Source: Baffinella frigidus (Eukaryota > Cryptophyceae > Cryptomonadales > Baffinellaceae). From it: 15,536 nt of DNA. The DNA lies in NCBI GenBank assembly GCA_026770585.1, contig MU647099.1, positions 111,480 through 127,015 on the forward strand, written 5' to 3'. A program made the translations under genes and the position numbers. Numbering within the stretch: position 1 is the first letter of the stretch; each line of letters starts with the position of its first letter. The notes below the pieces were generated by a model that was given only the letters and a program-made list of their open reading frames with translations, was not told where the DNA came from and did not search any database. This document shows, piece after piece, positions 1 to 7,349 of the stretch.

Positions 1-57
1 CCCCCCCAGGGAGGATGAGGGGCAGCAGGCATTCAACGCTGCTCACCAAACGTCGAC

Positions 58-231
58 TGATCGAGTCTACTAAATCTCAACTTCCTCCCTTTCCCTAAAC
101 CCTAAACCTGAAACCCCCAACACTAAACCCCCAACCCTAAACCCCATACCCCAAACCCCAAACCCCAAACCCTAAACCCTAAACCCTAAGCCCTGATTGA
201 GTCTACTAAATCTGAACTTCCTCCCTTTCCC
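58..231 (+). repeat. Direct repeat of ~38 bp (58-95 and 194-231)
   Basis: Both copies read TGAT(C/T)GAGTCTACTAAATCT followed by (C/G)AACTTCCTCCCTTTCCC, with two differences, and each is followed at once by heptamers. This suggests duplication of a junction between unique and telomere-like sequence. Confidence 0.8.
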
Positions 232-390
232 GAAACCCGAAACCCGAAACCCGAAACCCGAAACCCGAAACCCTAAACCCGAAACCCGAAACCCTAAACC
301 AGAAACCCGAAACCCGAAACCCTGAACCCTAAACCCTAAACCCGAAACCCTGAGCCCTAGACCCTGAACCCTAAACCCTAAACCCAACAC
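94..390. repeat. Interstitial telomere-like array (CCCTAAA, CCCGAAA variants)
   Basis: About 40 heptamers in C-rich orientation, interrupted at 194-231 by a 38-bp unique repeat. A run of CCCGAAA lies at about 230-270. It ends just before the exon at 401, so it forms the 3' part of an intron. Translation of it gives spurious GLGFRVS-type frames on the minus strand. Confidence 0.9.
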
Positions 391-400
391 CATTTATCAG

Positions 401-499
401 GTTACGAGCTCAAAGTTCGTGGTGAACACTACACGAGTCAACGTGAACCCCCAGACCTTCACGGGCTTTGACGCGATCGTGCCTGCCTTCGGCGCCGAG
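401..499 (+). CDS. Exon: VTSSKFVV... to ...FGAE
   Basis: The acceptor TTATCAG ends at 400 and the donor GTCCGT begins at 500. The 99 bases give 33 codons without a stop, in phase 0 at both ends, and contain TGFDAIVPAF. Read into the next exon this gives FGAE-VEVVPGIFG, a smooth join. It is preceded by about 290 bases of telomere-like heptamers. Confidence 0.6.
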
Positions 500-3400
500 G
501 TCCGTCCCCCTTTTCGAACCTTTCCCTAAGGGACTTGCTCCATGTTGGGAAAAAACGTGAGCAGCGTCCACATTTCGCGCGGCCGTTATCCACTTTTGGC
601 GCCGTACGTCGTCTTGCAACTGCCGCAGTCGTGGAACGTGCTGCAACCGCTCCCGTACGCCAATGGCTCCAAGGGCGCCCCCTCCAACATGCTCACGGCG
701 CGACTCACACACTATTGCTGGCATGAACCCCGAGACCTCCTGAACCATTGCCTCGAGGACAGGGCCTCTTACCTCCCGGGACGCCCTCGAGGATTTGGTT
801 GAGGAGACTCCTTTGGTTGAGGAGACGATCTACCGCTAACAGGTGGAAGTGGTCCCCGGGATCTTTGGGAAGATCGGCGGCGAAGACATCGACTATGCGG
901 CAGGCGTCGAGATCATGCTGGCTGTCTACCGGTAAGAGAGAGAGAGAGCGAGCGGCACTGAGACCAACTCATACTAAATTGACACTCTGGGTTCGCGGTA
1001 CAGCCCCGTTGACATTGCAGGGGGGAATCGCCCGGTGTCGGACCGGTGCGCTCTCACTCAGAACACAAAACACAAAACCTGATTCTTTGGCCGAGCGCTG
1101 CGAAACGCTGAACCCGAATCCCGAATCCATAAACTCCAAACACCAAAACCCAAACCCTCAACCGCAACACCCTAAACCCTGAACCCTGAACCCTAAACCC
1201 TGAACCCTGAACCCTGAACCCTGAACCCTGAAGTCTGAACCTTCAACCCTGAACCCTGAACCCCGAATCCTAAACCCTAAACCCTAAAACCTACACCGTA
1301 CACCCTAAACCCTAAACCCTTGACCCCAAGCCCTAAACCCTAAACCCTAACCTCCTTAAAACCCAAACCCTAAACATTAAACACTAAACCCTACCCCCAA
1401 AAACGTGAACCCTAACCCTAATCCTAATTCAGGTACGAAGCGAAGATGATTCCCGGGGCGCGGTCGCCCGTGGTCGCGTTCGAGGTCAGGCGCTTCGGGT
1501 AAACCCCACACCCTAAACACTAAACTCTAAACCCTAAACCCTAAACCCTAAACCCTAAACCCTAAACCCTGATTATAAACCCTGAACCTAAACCCGTAAC
1601 CCTGTACCCTGAACTCTGAACCCTAAACCCCTATTAGAACAAGAGGGTGATCGTTCTGGTGCGTGAACAAGATACCCGAAACCCGAAACCCGAAACCCCA
1701 AACCCCAAACCCCAAAACCCACACCCAAATCTCGAAACCAGGGGGGAGGTTGTCCACTTCTTCGACTTCTCGCAACCGATCGCGATGAAACTTCCGTATG
1801 CCAACGGCACCAAGTGCACCCCCTCCCCCATGCTCTCGCGGCGCGGCTCACACACTACTCAACCTCTCAAACCTGTTGTTCGATTTCGGACGAAAGAGTG
1901 CTCAAACTGGAGAAATTGGAGTTGTTGAAAGAAACCCATCGCAATCCACTCGGTACACTACGGGAAAAATTCTGAAGTTAATAATTGGAGTGTTTCTTAG
2001 GAAACAAGCCAAAAGTCAGCAGCTGTTGGTCACGTTACACCCGATATCCGGGGCTGGCGTGCCTCGTAGTCTGTTGAGCGAAAAGCTCCTGTATGCTAAC
2101 GGCTCTAAGTGCGCCCCCTCCTTTCTTCTCCAAATTTGACCGGTTGGTACCACGCATACAGCATGTCAACTTAGGAATAGTCAGCTATTGAGAGAGCCCT
2201 TGATTACTACCAACACGGCCTGACGCATTGTATGCACCCGCACCGAGGCTGTGTCTGAGTAGGGACGCCGAGAGAGGCCATGTGCTCCCACATGCTCGCT
2301 TCGCGACTTACACGCAATTGACTGATTCTGGAATAAGACCGTTTCCGGATACTGAAGCGGGCAGGGACACACCCTCCCCGCTTCCTCTCTTTGATGCATC
2401 ATACCGGTCCAGACCTGCCCAGTTTCGTCATCGTCATGGTCCTCACCGTGCCAGGTTCAGCGTGTATGCTTTGGGGTTTAGGCTTTAGGTCCCGCCACAC
2501 ACGAAGCGGAACTCTCACGCTCACTGACCCACCCCCTGCGCCTTGTCCCAAATCCCTAATCCACAAATCCCAAACCCCACATCCTAAATCCCACACTCCA
2601 CACCCCAAACCCCACAACCCACACCCCACATCCCACACCCCAAACCCCATACCCAAAACCCTAGACCCCCAACCCCAAAACCCAAAACCCAAAACCCAAA
2701 ACCCAAAATCCAAAACACCAAACACCAAACACCAAACACCAAACACCAAACACCATCAACACCAAACACCACACCCCAGACCCCAAACCTAAAACCCCAA
2801 ACCCCAAACCCCAAACCCCACACCGCAAACCCCACACTTCAGGACGAAAACGGGTACCTCACACCCCACACCGCAAACTCCAAACCCCAAACCCCAAACC
2901 CCAAACCCCAAACCCTAAACCCCAAACCCGAAACCCTGAACACAGAAGCTTCCCGCAGGTCACCCACGCTCTTCGACGAGAAAGTGCACCCGACAAAAGG
3001 CAACCGCCAGGTCTCCATTCATACCTCATCCCGCTGCATCTCGAAGAAACCCCGGTACAAATGGTCTCGTCGTAGTTGGGTTTAGGGTATAGGGTTTAGG
3101 GTTTAGGGTTTAGGGTTGACAGTTCAAACACGCAGGTGCTCCCGTGAAAAGGGTCTTGGAAGAAGTAAAGTCAACTGGGCGACAACTTTAGACCATGTCT
3201 CGAAACTTTTAACCCCCCACTCCTAACCCCTCGGACGCCCTTTGGGCTCTACTTGGACCTAATCCCGCTACAACTCGAATACACCCCGGTGCAAACTCTC
3301 GCATCTTGGTAAACTTGTTAAAACTCGCTGAAAATCGTGTAACACCCCATCCCCCACCAGACTCCCTTCGGGCTGTACTTTAACCGGGACGCGTGGGCGT

Positions 3401-3574
3401 GGGAGGCCACTGGGATGAGGCGCGCGTCAGGCTCGCAACCTGACGATGGCCTCCGGATGCTCACCTCCCACTTCACCGAGTTCGCCCTCGGATCGGTGCG
3501 CGCGCGCGCTCTCTCTTTCTCTCGCTCTCTCGCTCTCTCTCGCTCTCTCTCGCTCTCTCTCGCTCTCTCTCTCT

Positions 3575-3621
<47 letters not shown>

Positions 3622-4483
3622 CATTTTACAGAGCCTCGTCGCCTTGTGGAGGAGCCATGCCGTTATAGAGGCCTTCCAAATTTGGCCCACGCAGGGTTTA
3701 GGGGTTAGTGATTACTGTCAGAGATTACCCTGAAGTTCAGGGTGTGGTGGGAAGGCAGTCGCGGCGAATGGGTGAGCAACGCACACGCATAAGTTGACGA
3801 TGCCCATAAGTTGACGATGCAAACCACCGTGCCTGGAAGCGAAGACGTGCGTGCTGGTGGTGTCGGGGTGCTGAACACTACGCCCCACAACCTGAACCCT
3901 AAACCCTAAACCTTAAACCCTAAGCCCTAAACCCTAAACCCTAAACCCTAAACCCTAAAGTTTAGGGTTCAGGGTTTAGGGCCTAAACCCTAAACCCTGA
4001 ACCCTAAACTCTAAACCCTAAACCCTTTACCCTGCAAACCCTAAACCCTCAACCCTAAACCAGGTGATTGAGGACTGCGAGGGCGTCCCACTTTCCCCCA
4101 AGGTGTGGGGGCCCACCTCGACGGTTAACTTTGATGCAATAGTGACTTTTGACGCAATTGTGAATTTTAACGCAATAGTTGCAGCCGCATCCGCCCCGCG
4201 ATTCAGCGTTCTTGCAGAACAGTCTATTTCCTTTCGTGGCACTAATTTTTGGCTTGCTGCTACAAGGACATTTGATTGACCGGGTATGCGGTCGAAATCT
4301 CGTTCGAAGCTCATTGTGTTGCACAGTTTAGGGTTCCTCTCGTGGGTCGAGGCTAAAGAGAGGTGGGGTCCCGAGGACAGGTGAACGACGCGTGCGGGGT
4401 GTGCGGTGGGGCGTCGGTCGGGTTGGAGTTCTGCGAGACGCAGATCCCCCAAGACTGGGGGTGGTCGCACTTTCCCCGCTGGG
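401..4483 (+). CDS. Multi-exon gene (partial): probable secreted/surface protein with a DACGVCGG Cys-rich module
   Basis: No single long reading frame exists, but short exons bounded by AG and GT join in consistent phase: 401-499, 843-931, 1433-1498, 1742-1795, 2959-3010, 3361-3495, probably 3634-3695, 3741-3771, 4064-4102, 4381-. The joined product has beta-rich stretches (SPVVAFEVRRF, EVVHFFDFSQPIAMKLP), then TPFGLYFN and LTSHFTEFAL, then DCEGVP followed across an intron by VNDACGVCGG. That last junction recreates the spacing of the DxCGVCGG repeats known from large extracellular proteins of protists, so a secreted or cell-surface role is inferred; the exact family is not recognised. Neither start nor stop is visible: the first exon begins at an acceptor, and the end after 4381 is unclear. 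Introns consist largely of CCCTAAA heptamers or CT/GA repeats. Exon boundaries are inferred by eye; transcript data would settle them. Confidence 0.6.
655..719 (+). repeat. Family E intronic repeat, copy 1
   Basis: GTACGCCAATGGCTCCAAGG, then CATGCTCACGGCGCGACTCA. Related copies start at 1796, 2091 and 2278. It lies in the intron between exons ending at 499 and starting at 843. Its translation (PYANGSKGAPSNML) mimics a gene. Confidence 0.6.
843..931 (+). CDS. Exon: VEVVPGIFG...LAVY(R)
   Basis: The acceptor CTAACAG ends at 842 and the strong donor GTAAGA begins at 932, leading into a short GA run. There are 29 codons plus two bases (CG) that complete an Arg codon with the first base of the next exon, at 1433. 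It includes GGEDIDYAAGVEIM. Confidence 0.65.
1160..1428. repeat. Telomere-like array with CCCTGAA run
   Basis: C-rich heptamers filling the intron between exons ending at 931 and starting at 1433. CCCTGAA predominates at 1177-1260 and CCCTAAA elsewhere. The 5' part of the intron (932-1150) has a short GA run and unique sequence. Confidence 0.9.
1433..1498 (+). CDS. Exon: YEAKMIPGARSPVV...RRF(G)
   Basis: This is a short unique island inside telomere-like DNA. The acceptor AATTCAG ends at 1432 and the donor GTAAAC begins at 1499, where the heptamer array resumes at once. The phase matches both neighbours: CG|G for Arg at the left and GG|G for Gly at the right. An alternative donor (GTCAGG, after ...AFE) exists, but the 1499 donor gives the cleaner join. 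Confidence 0.65.
1501..1740. repeat. Telomere-like array filling an intron
   Basis: CCCTAAA units begin two bases after the donor at 1499 and CCCGAAA/CCCCAAA units run up to the acceptor at 1741. Only about 40 bases near 1635-1672 are not heptameric. Confidence 0.9.
1742..1795 (+). CDS. Exon: GEVVHFFDFSQPIAMKL(P)
   Basis: The acceptor CGAAACCAG ends at 1741, directly at the edge of a heptamer array. The first base completes a Gly codon left open by the exon ending at 1498. The proposed donor is GTATGC at 1796, leaving CC to be completed as Pro by the exon at 2959. Alternatively the frame stays open through YANGTKCTPSPML to about 1835. That sequence belongs to a repeat also found at 655 and 2091, so I place it in the intron. 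Confidence 0.55.
1796..1859 (+). repeat. Family E intronic repeat, copy 2, at a splice donor
   Basis: GTATGCCAACGGCACCAAGT, then CATGCTCTCGCGGCGCGGCT. About 80 percent similar to the copy at 655. Its first two bases are the proposed donor of the exon ending at 1795. Confidence 0.6.
2091..2130 (+). repeat. Family E intronic repeat, copy 3 (short)
   Basis: GTATGCTAACGGCTCTAAGT, then GCGCCCCCTCC; similarity stops after that. A further relic (CATGCTCGCTTCGCGACTTA) is at 2290-2320. Confidence 0.55.
2550..2945. repeat. Highly varied heptamer array (CCCCAAA, CCCAAAA, CACCAAA, CCCACAC)
   Basis: Almost 400 bases keep a 7-base period while the unit changes in blocks: CCCAAAA around 2672-2710, ACCAAAC around 2716-2770, CCCCAAA around 2785-2930. 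It lies in the intron before the candidate exon at 2959. Confidence 0.85.
2959..3010 (+). CDS. Candidate exon: SPTLFDEKVHPTKGNRQ
   Basis: It lies between the acceptor CTTCCCGCAG (to 2958) and the donor GTCTCC (3011). One base completes the preceding Pro codon and 17 codons follow, ending in phase 0 as needed to join the exon at 3361. It follows a ~400-base block of heptamer variants. Support comes only from phase, splice sites and lack of repeats. Confidence 0.45.
3078..3118. repeat. Short G-rich (TTTAGGG) telomere-like array
   Basis: Five or six TTTAGGG units, opposite in orientation to the main arrays of this gene, in the intron between the exons at 2959 and 3361. Confidence 0.9.
3361..3495 (+). 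CDS. Exon: TPFGLYFNRDAWAWE...LTSHFTEFALGS
   Basis: The acceptor CCCCCACCAG ends at 3360 and the donor GTGCGC begins at 3496, opening an intron made almost wholly of CG/CT repeats. The exon is 45 codons in phase 0 at both ends. The end LTSHFTEFAL resembles the conserved T(S/T)HxTxFA close of extracellular beta-sandwich and GPS-like modules (resemblance only). Imperfect copies of parts of this exon lie upstream near 3230-3310. Confidence 0.65.
3496..3616. repeat. CG/CT microsatellite forming an intron
   Basis: From the donor GTGCGCGCGCGC onward the sequence is CT dinucleotides with scattered CG, ending in TGTCGCCATTTTACAG. The intron is almost entirely a polypyrimidine tract. Confidence 0.9.
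3634..3695 (+). CDS. Candidate exon after the CT-repeat intron
   Basis: The CT microsatellite ends in CATTTTACAGAG, giving two close acceptors (3631 or 3633). Using 3633, the frame PRRLVEEPCRYRG... ends at the donor before GTTTAG (3696) with GG, which the G at 3741 completes as Gly. Using 3631 gives SLVALWRSHAV..., whose phase does not match the next exon. The call is therefore tentative. Confidence 0.35.
3741..3771 (+). CDS. Candidate micro-exon: VWWEGSRGEW
   Basis: It is flanked by AGTTCAG (to 3740) and the consensus donor GTGAGC (3772). One leading base plus ten codons end in phase 0, so it reads straight into the exon at 4064 (GEW-VIEDCEGVP). It is very short, so support rests on splice sites and phase. 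Confidence 0.4.
3888..4060. repeat. Telomere-like array with internal inversion
   Basis: CCCTAAA units to about 3957, then a 22-base stretch in TTTAGGG orientation (3959-3980), then CCCTAAA again to the acceptor at 4063. It fills the 3' half of the intron before the DCEGVP exon. Confidence 0.9.
4064..4102 (+). CDS. Exon: VIEDCEGVPLSPK
   Basis: The acceptor CTAAACCAG ends at 4063 at the end of a telomere-like array, and the donor GTGTGG begins at 4103. The 13 codons are in phase 0 at both ends. Joined to the exon at 4381 it gives DCEGVPLSPK-VNDACGVCGG, matching the usual order of DCxGVP...DxCGVCGG repeats. This is the strongest single splice inference here. Confidence 0.7.
4381..4483 (+). CDS. 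Exon start with VNDACGVCGG
   Basis: The acceptor GAGGACAG ends at 4380. The frame opens VNDACGVCGGAS and continues with GLEFCETQIP and QDWGWSHFPRW. The exon end is uncertain: a donor could lie after CGGAS (GTCGGG, 4417), at GTCAAG (4484), or the frame could run on (it stays open to 4851). Cys spacing CxxCGG is that of the extracellular DxCGVCGG repeat. Confidence 0.6.
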
Positions 4484-4708
4484 GTCAAGACTCGTCTGTC
4501 TCTGCCTGCTCGCTCAATGCCACGTGCCTCCCCCACCCATCACCCCTCATGTTTCACAACATGATCAACCCGAAACATTCGAGGAACCCCGAAACCCGGA
4601 ACTTTCAAGATCAAGACTCGGGCCAAAATGAGGTGACTCAACTGAGTTGGCTGAACCCGAATCCCGACACCAGGTGGGTCGATGTGATCCTTCGGTACGT
4701 GCGCCCCG

Positions 4709-4727
4709 AAGAGAGACAGACAGAGCG

Positions 4728-4765
<38 letters not shown>

Positions 4766-4766
4766 C
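4709..4766. repeat. GA/CG microsatellite
   Basis: AGAGAGACAGACAGAG, then (GC)n, then (GA)n. It is followed by CCCGAAACCAG at 4771-4780, another AAACCAG acceptor-like sequence. Confidence 0.9.
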
Positions 4767-5035
4767 GCGCCCGAAACCAGATGCCTCTTGCCCCATCTTA
4801 TCCCTATGCATGTTGCCTCTACACCCCCTGAAGCCTACACTCTGTGCATAGGGACATCTTGCCCCTGCTCTCACCTGAAGCCTTCACTCTACACCCCTGA
4901 GTGCTCAACCAAAAACAAATGTGAGGTTTTCCCAGTGGTGAGCTTGCCCGGTTTCCTGATAGAAGTATCATGGGAGTGCTCTTCTCACTGGCAACTTCCA
5001 CCCTCACTGAACACTTCACCTGCGTCCCCGCACCT

Positions 5036-5043
5036 AGAAAGAG

Positions 5044-5091
<48 letters not shown>

Positions 5092-5120
5092 CGAGAGCGA
5101 GCGAGAGAAAGAGAGAGAGC
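5036..5120. repeat. GA microsatellite
   Basis: (GA)n with AAAG and GCGAG interruptions. It gives spurious Arg/Glu (ERER) and Ser/Leu (SLSL) frames on the two strands. Confidence 0.9.
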
Positions 5121-5314
5121 CAACGCCTTCCCGGCGGCCTCTCGTCCACGCCCTCCCTCCCCGAACCCCTCTCTCTCCGCACGGCAGTTCAGCCCGCAAG
5201 TTGAAGTGCTCATCTTTCTTCCCTGAACATTGCCCCCCCCCCCCCTTCCTACTCGTCCCCACTCCTCCCTTCTCACCCCTCGAGTTTCGGGGTAGACGAC
5301 TGCAGTGGATTGAA

Positions 5315-5512
5315 TCCCTCTCTCCCTCTCTCCCTCTCTCCCTCTCTCCCTCTCTCCCTCTCTCCCTCTCTCCCTCTCTCCCTCTCTCCCTCTCTCCCTC
5401 TCTCCCTCTCTCCCTCTCTCCCTCTCTCCCTCTCTCCCTCTCTCCCTCTCTCCCTCTCTCCCTCTCTTCCTCTCCCCCTCTCTCCCTCTCTCCCTCTCTC
5501 CCTCTTTCTCGA
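5315..5512. repeat. 8-bp minisatellite (CTCTCTCC)n
   Basis: About 24 near-perfect copies of the 8-base unit, with two variant units near 5467-5480. It ends in GACGCTTGACCAG, a possible acceptor (to 5523) after a long pyrimidine tract. Confidence 0.95.
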
Positions 5513-5523
5513 CGCTTGACCAG

Positions 5524-5567
5524 GTTTCGGTGTCCCTGGTGCACTGCCTGTTCAGTCCAGTCAAGAG
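5524..5567 (+). CDS. Weak candidate exon with CPWCTAC
   Basis: After the acceptor-like GACCAG the frame reads FRCPWCTACSVQSR up to a GTCGTG donor-like site. The Cys spacing would suit the Cys-rich extracellular gene to the left, but no phase link to a neighbour can be shown. Confidence 0.2.
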
Positions 5568-5689
5568 TCGTGGGAGTCTCGACTGAATCGCGCCCCACCA
5601 GCCCCCACCCAGGCCTTTAGGATTGATCGATTCTCAGCATCTCGAGGCGCATGTTTGCCGCAGTCCTCGCGAAAGGGTAGCTCTCATAT

Positions 5690-5763
5690 AGAAAGGACGT
5701 TAGGTCCGTGAGGTTCGTTGAACTCCCACTCTAGGCGGACACGTCCGAACTGCTTCTGCAGGA
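5690..5763 (-). repeat. Family B repeat, diverged inverted copy
   Basis: On the minus strand CTGCAGAAGCAGTTCGGACG, then GTGTCCGCCTAGAGTGGGAG and AACCTCACGGACCTAA follow the family B order. Confidence 0.65.
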
Positions 5764-5788
5764 TGGCCCTGTCAAACCCGACGCACCC

Positions 5789-5930
5789 CAAACCCTAAAC
5801 CCTAGACCCTAAACCTTAAACCCCAAAACCCTAAACCCTAAACCCTAAACCCTAAACCCCAAACCCCAGACCCAAAACCCTAAACTCCGCACCATATACC
5901 CTGCACCCTACACTCTACACCCTGAACGCG
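5789..5930. repeat. Telomere-like array
   Basis: C-rich CCCTAAA/CCCCAAA units, decaying toward CCCTACA at the right end. No exon could be identified next to it. Confidence 0.9.
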
Positions 5931-6293
5931 TAACCTTGCTTTTTAAGCATGAAGCCTCGCTACTGACGAAACATTGGCCCCAATGTCTCTGATGATACAT
6001 CTTGTCCCCATCTTGTCCCTGTGCATCGTGCCCCTACTCTCAGCTGAAGCCTACACTCTACACGCCTACTGACGAAACATTGATGATCCCTGGCAGGGCC
6101 CGGCTCCCGGCAGTGGGAGGCCTCGGCCCCCTCTCTGAGATGCCGCGCTTTCAGGTATTTGGGTTTAGGGTTTAGGGTTGATGGTTACACCCCTGAAACA
6201 TCCCACGAAACCTGTGAACGGCAAAGTTGACCCTGCAAACGTTGGCACCCCTACCCAACCCCTGAAAATTATCCCACGAATGAGCGGCCCACT

Positions 6294-6454
6294 CCACACA
6301 GCGGGCTATGAAGTTGTTTTCGGCCCAAATGGGGCCATCTTTCCGTTACCTTATCCATAGGAACACCCCTATGCCCCTACGGGTTGCCTACCGTAGGGTC
6401 GCAGGTCTTATCGCTTAAGGGTTTTCAAAAATCTCTTCCAAGTCCGCTGTGTGG
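6294..6454. mobile_element. Family D hairpin element, copy 1
   Basis: 161 bases from CCACACAGCGGGCT to AGTCCGCTGTGTGG (inverted termini). The internal part TTCCGTTACCTTATCC...CCTACCGTAGGG is shared, in reverse, with 14518-14678. Confidence 0.75.
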
Positions 6455-6634
6455 GTAGAAGGTTTAGGATTCATTCGACTGAAGCAGAGCCGGACACCGA
6501 GTTTTCCCAGGGTACCAGGGCATTGGAGCCGTTTTGGACGGTGGGGCCATTTTGATCAAAGTGATTTGGTTTTGTAATCTTAAGATACCGGTCAATCGTT
6601 TATTTATTTCTACTTGTTTGTGAATGCTCTTCAG

Positions 6635-6706
6635 GTGTGGCTCTGCGAGGAGGGGCACGCGTGCGCCAACGGGACTAGCGCCTTCTTCTGCTTTGTCTTC
6701 GACGAG
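6635..6706 (+). CDS. Candidate exon: Cys-rich VWLCEEGHACANGTS...
   Basis: It is bounded by CTCTTCAG (to 6634) and GTGTGT (6707), with 24 codons in phase 0 at both ends, four Cys and a possible N-glycosylation site (NGT). The Cys-rich composition suits the extracellular gene to the left, about 2.1 kb upstream, and it may be a later exon of it. The downstream intron (6707-6993) contains a family C repeat and a 155-bp CT array. Confidence 0.5.
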
Positions 6707-6708
6707 GT

Positions 6709-6790
6709 GTGTCCCGCCACTTTTCGTGCTTTGTGTTACACTTGCATCGCCTCTCACTCCCACCTCGCTATTGAAGAGATAGGCGATAAC
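6709..6790 (+). repeat. Family C repeat, copy 1
   Basis: GTGCTTTGTGTTACACTTGC, then ATCGCCTCTCACTCCCACCT and GAGATAGGCGATAACC, shared with copies near 8740, 9620 and 9995. Confidence 0.6.
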
Positions 6791-6825
6791 CTTGCTCCGG
6801 GCCGTCAAATTAAATCACATCAAGT

Positions 6826-6928
6826 CTCTTTCTCTCTCTCTCTCTCTCTTCTCTCTCTTCTCTCTCTCTCTCCCTCTCTCTCTCTTCTCTCTCTTCTCTC
6901 TCTCTCTCCCTCGCTCTCTCTCGCGCGC

Positions 6929-6961
<33 letters not shown>

Positions 6962-6982
6962 CTCTCCCTCCCTCTCTCTCTG
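6826..6982. repeat. CT microsatellite within an intron
   Basis: CT dinucleotides with TTCTCT and CGCGCG interruptions, directly upstream of the acceptor AATAAATCAG at 6993. Confidence 0.9.
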
Positions 6983-6993
6983 TAATAAATCAG

Positions 6994-7034
6994 AATGCTG
7001 AGAATGCGCATCGCGCCTCCGTCCCATCCCAGAG
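6994..7034 (+). CDS. Candidate exon: NAENAHRASVPSQ
   Basis: It follows the CT array and the acceptor AATAAATCAG (to 6993), and a donor GTCAGG begins at 7035. It starts in phase 0, compatible with the exon ending at 6706, and ends with two spare bases. It is short and lacks recognisable motifs. Confidence 0.35.
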
Positions 7035-7349
7035 GTCAGGAGCTCCTGACCCTCGCCAACTCACCCCCAGAGATTGGTATTCTATTGCCGAACAACCAGC
7101 GCCAGCACCGCACCTTGCTATGCAAATTACTGTACCCACATGGATCGTTTCCACACATGGGCACAGTGACCGACTAGGTTAGGAGTACTCAACACCTCAA
7201 GGACCTAAAGGAGCACTGACGCCCCACGCCTCCACAGCTGGACTGCGTCTTTGTCCCGTGCCCCATATTATCAGCAAGCCTCCTTTCCGCACGCCCCTCC
7301 TGATCCTCTCAGCATCCTCGGCCACTCACCCCCACCCCTTTCCCACAGG

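Larger units (their letters stand above)
4790..6069 (+). repeat. Family F repeats: copies at 4790-4849, 4853-4901, 5998-6069
   Basis: Shared text: CATCTTGTCCC, GTGCATCGTGCCCCTACTCT, GCTGAAGCCTACACTCTACA. The first two copies are tandem. The third is followed by CTACTGACGAAACATTG, which also occurs at 5960-5976. The interval between copies contains the GA and CTCTCTCC arrays. Confidence 0.65.

Noticed and set aside
94-390. True chromosome end
   Set aside because: Arrays are scattered through the window, degenerate, flanked by exons and mostly in one orientation; none is at a terminus with a long pure tract.
172-393. Minus-strand frame rich in GLGFRVSG, and similar frames at 1588-1851, 2399-2835 and 13343-13675
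   Set aside because: They are translations of heptamer repeats (CCCGAAA, CCCCAAA lack stops in all frames); composition is purely repetitive.
542-802. Frame with LPYANGSKGAPSNML as a gene
   Set aside because: The segment is a dispersed repeat (family E) lying in an intron between exons that join in phase; stops and frame breaks follow.
3415-3708. Continuous 97-residue frame through the CT array
   Set aside because: The middle is SLSLSR microsatellite translation; splice sites at 3496 and 3631/3633 explain the ends better.
4819-5598. 259-residue minus-strand frame with ERERGREG repeats
   Set aside because: Translation of the CTCTCTCC minisatellite and GA microsatellite; no non-repetitive conserved segment.
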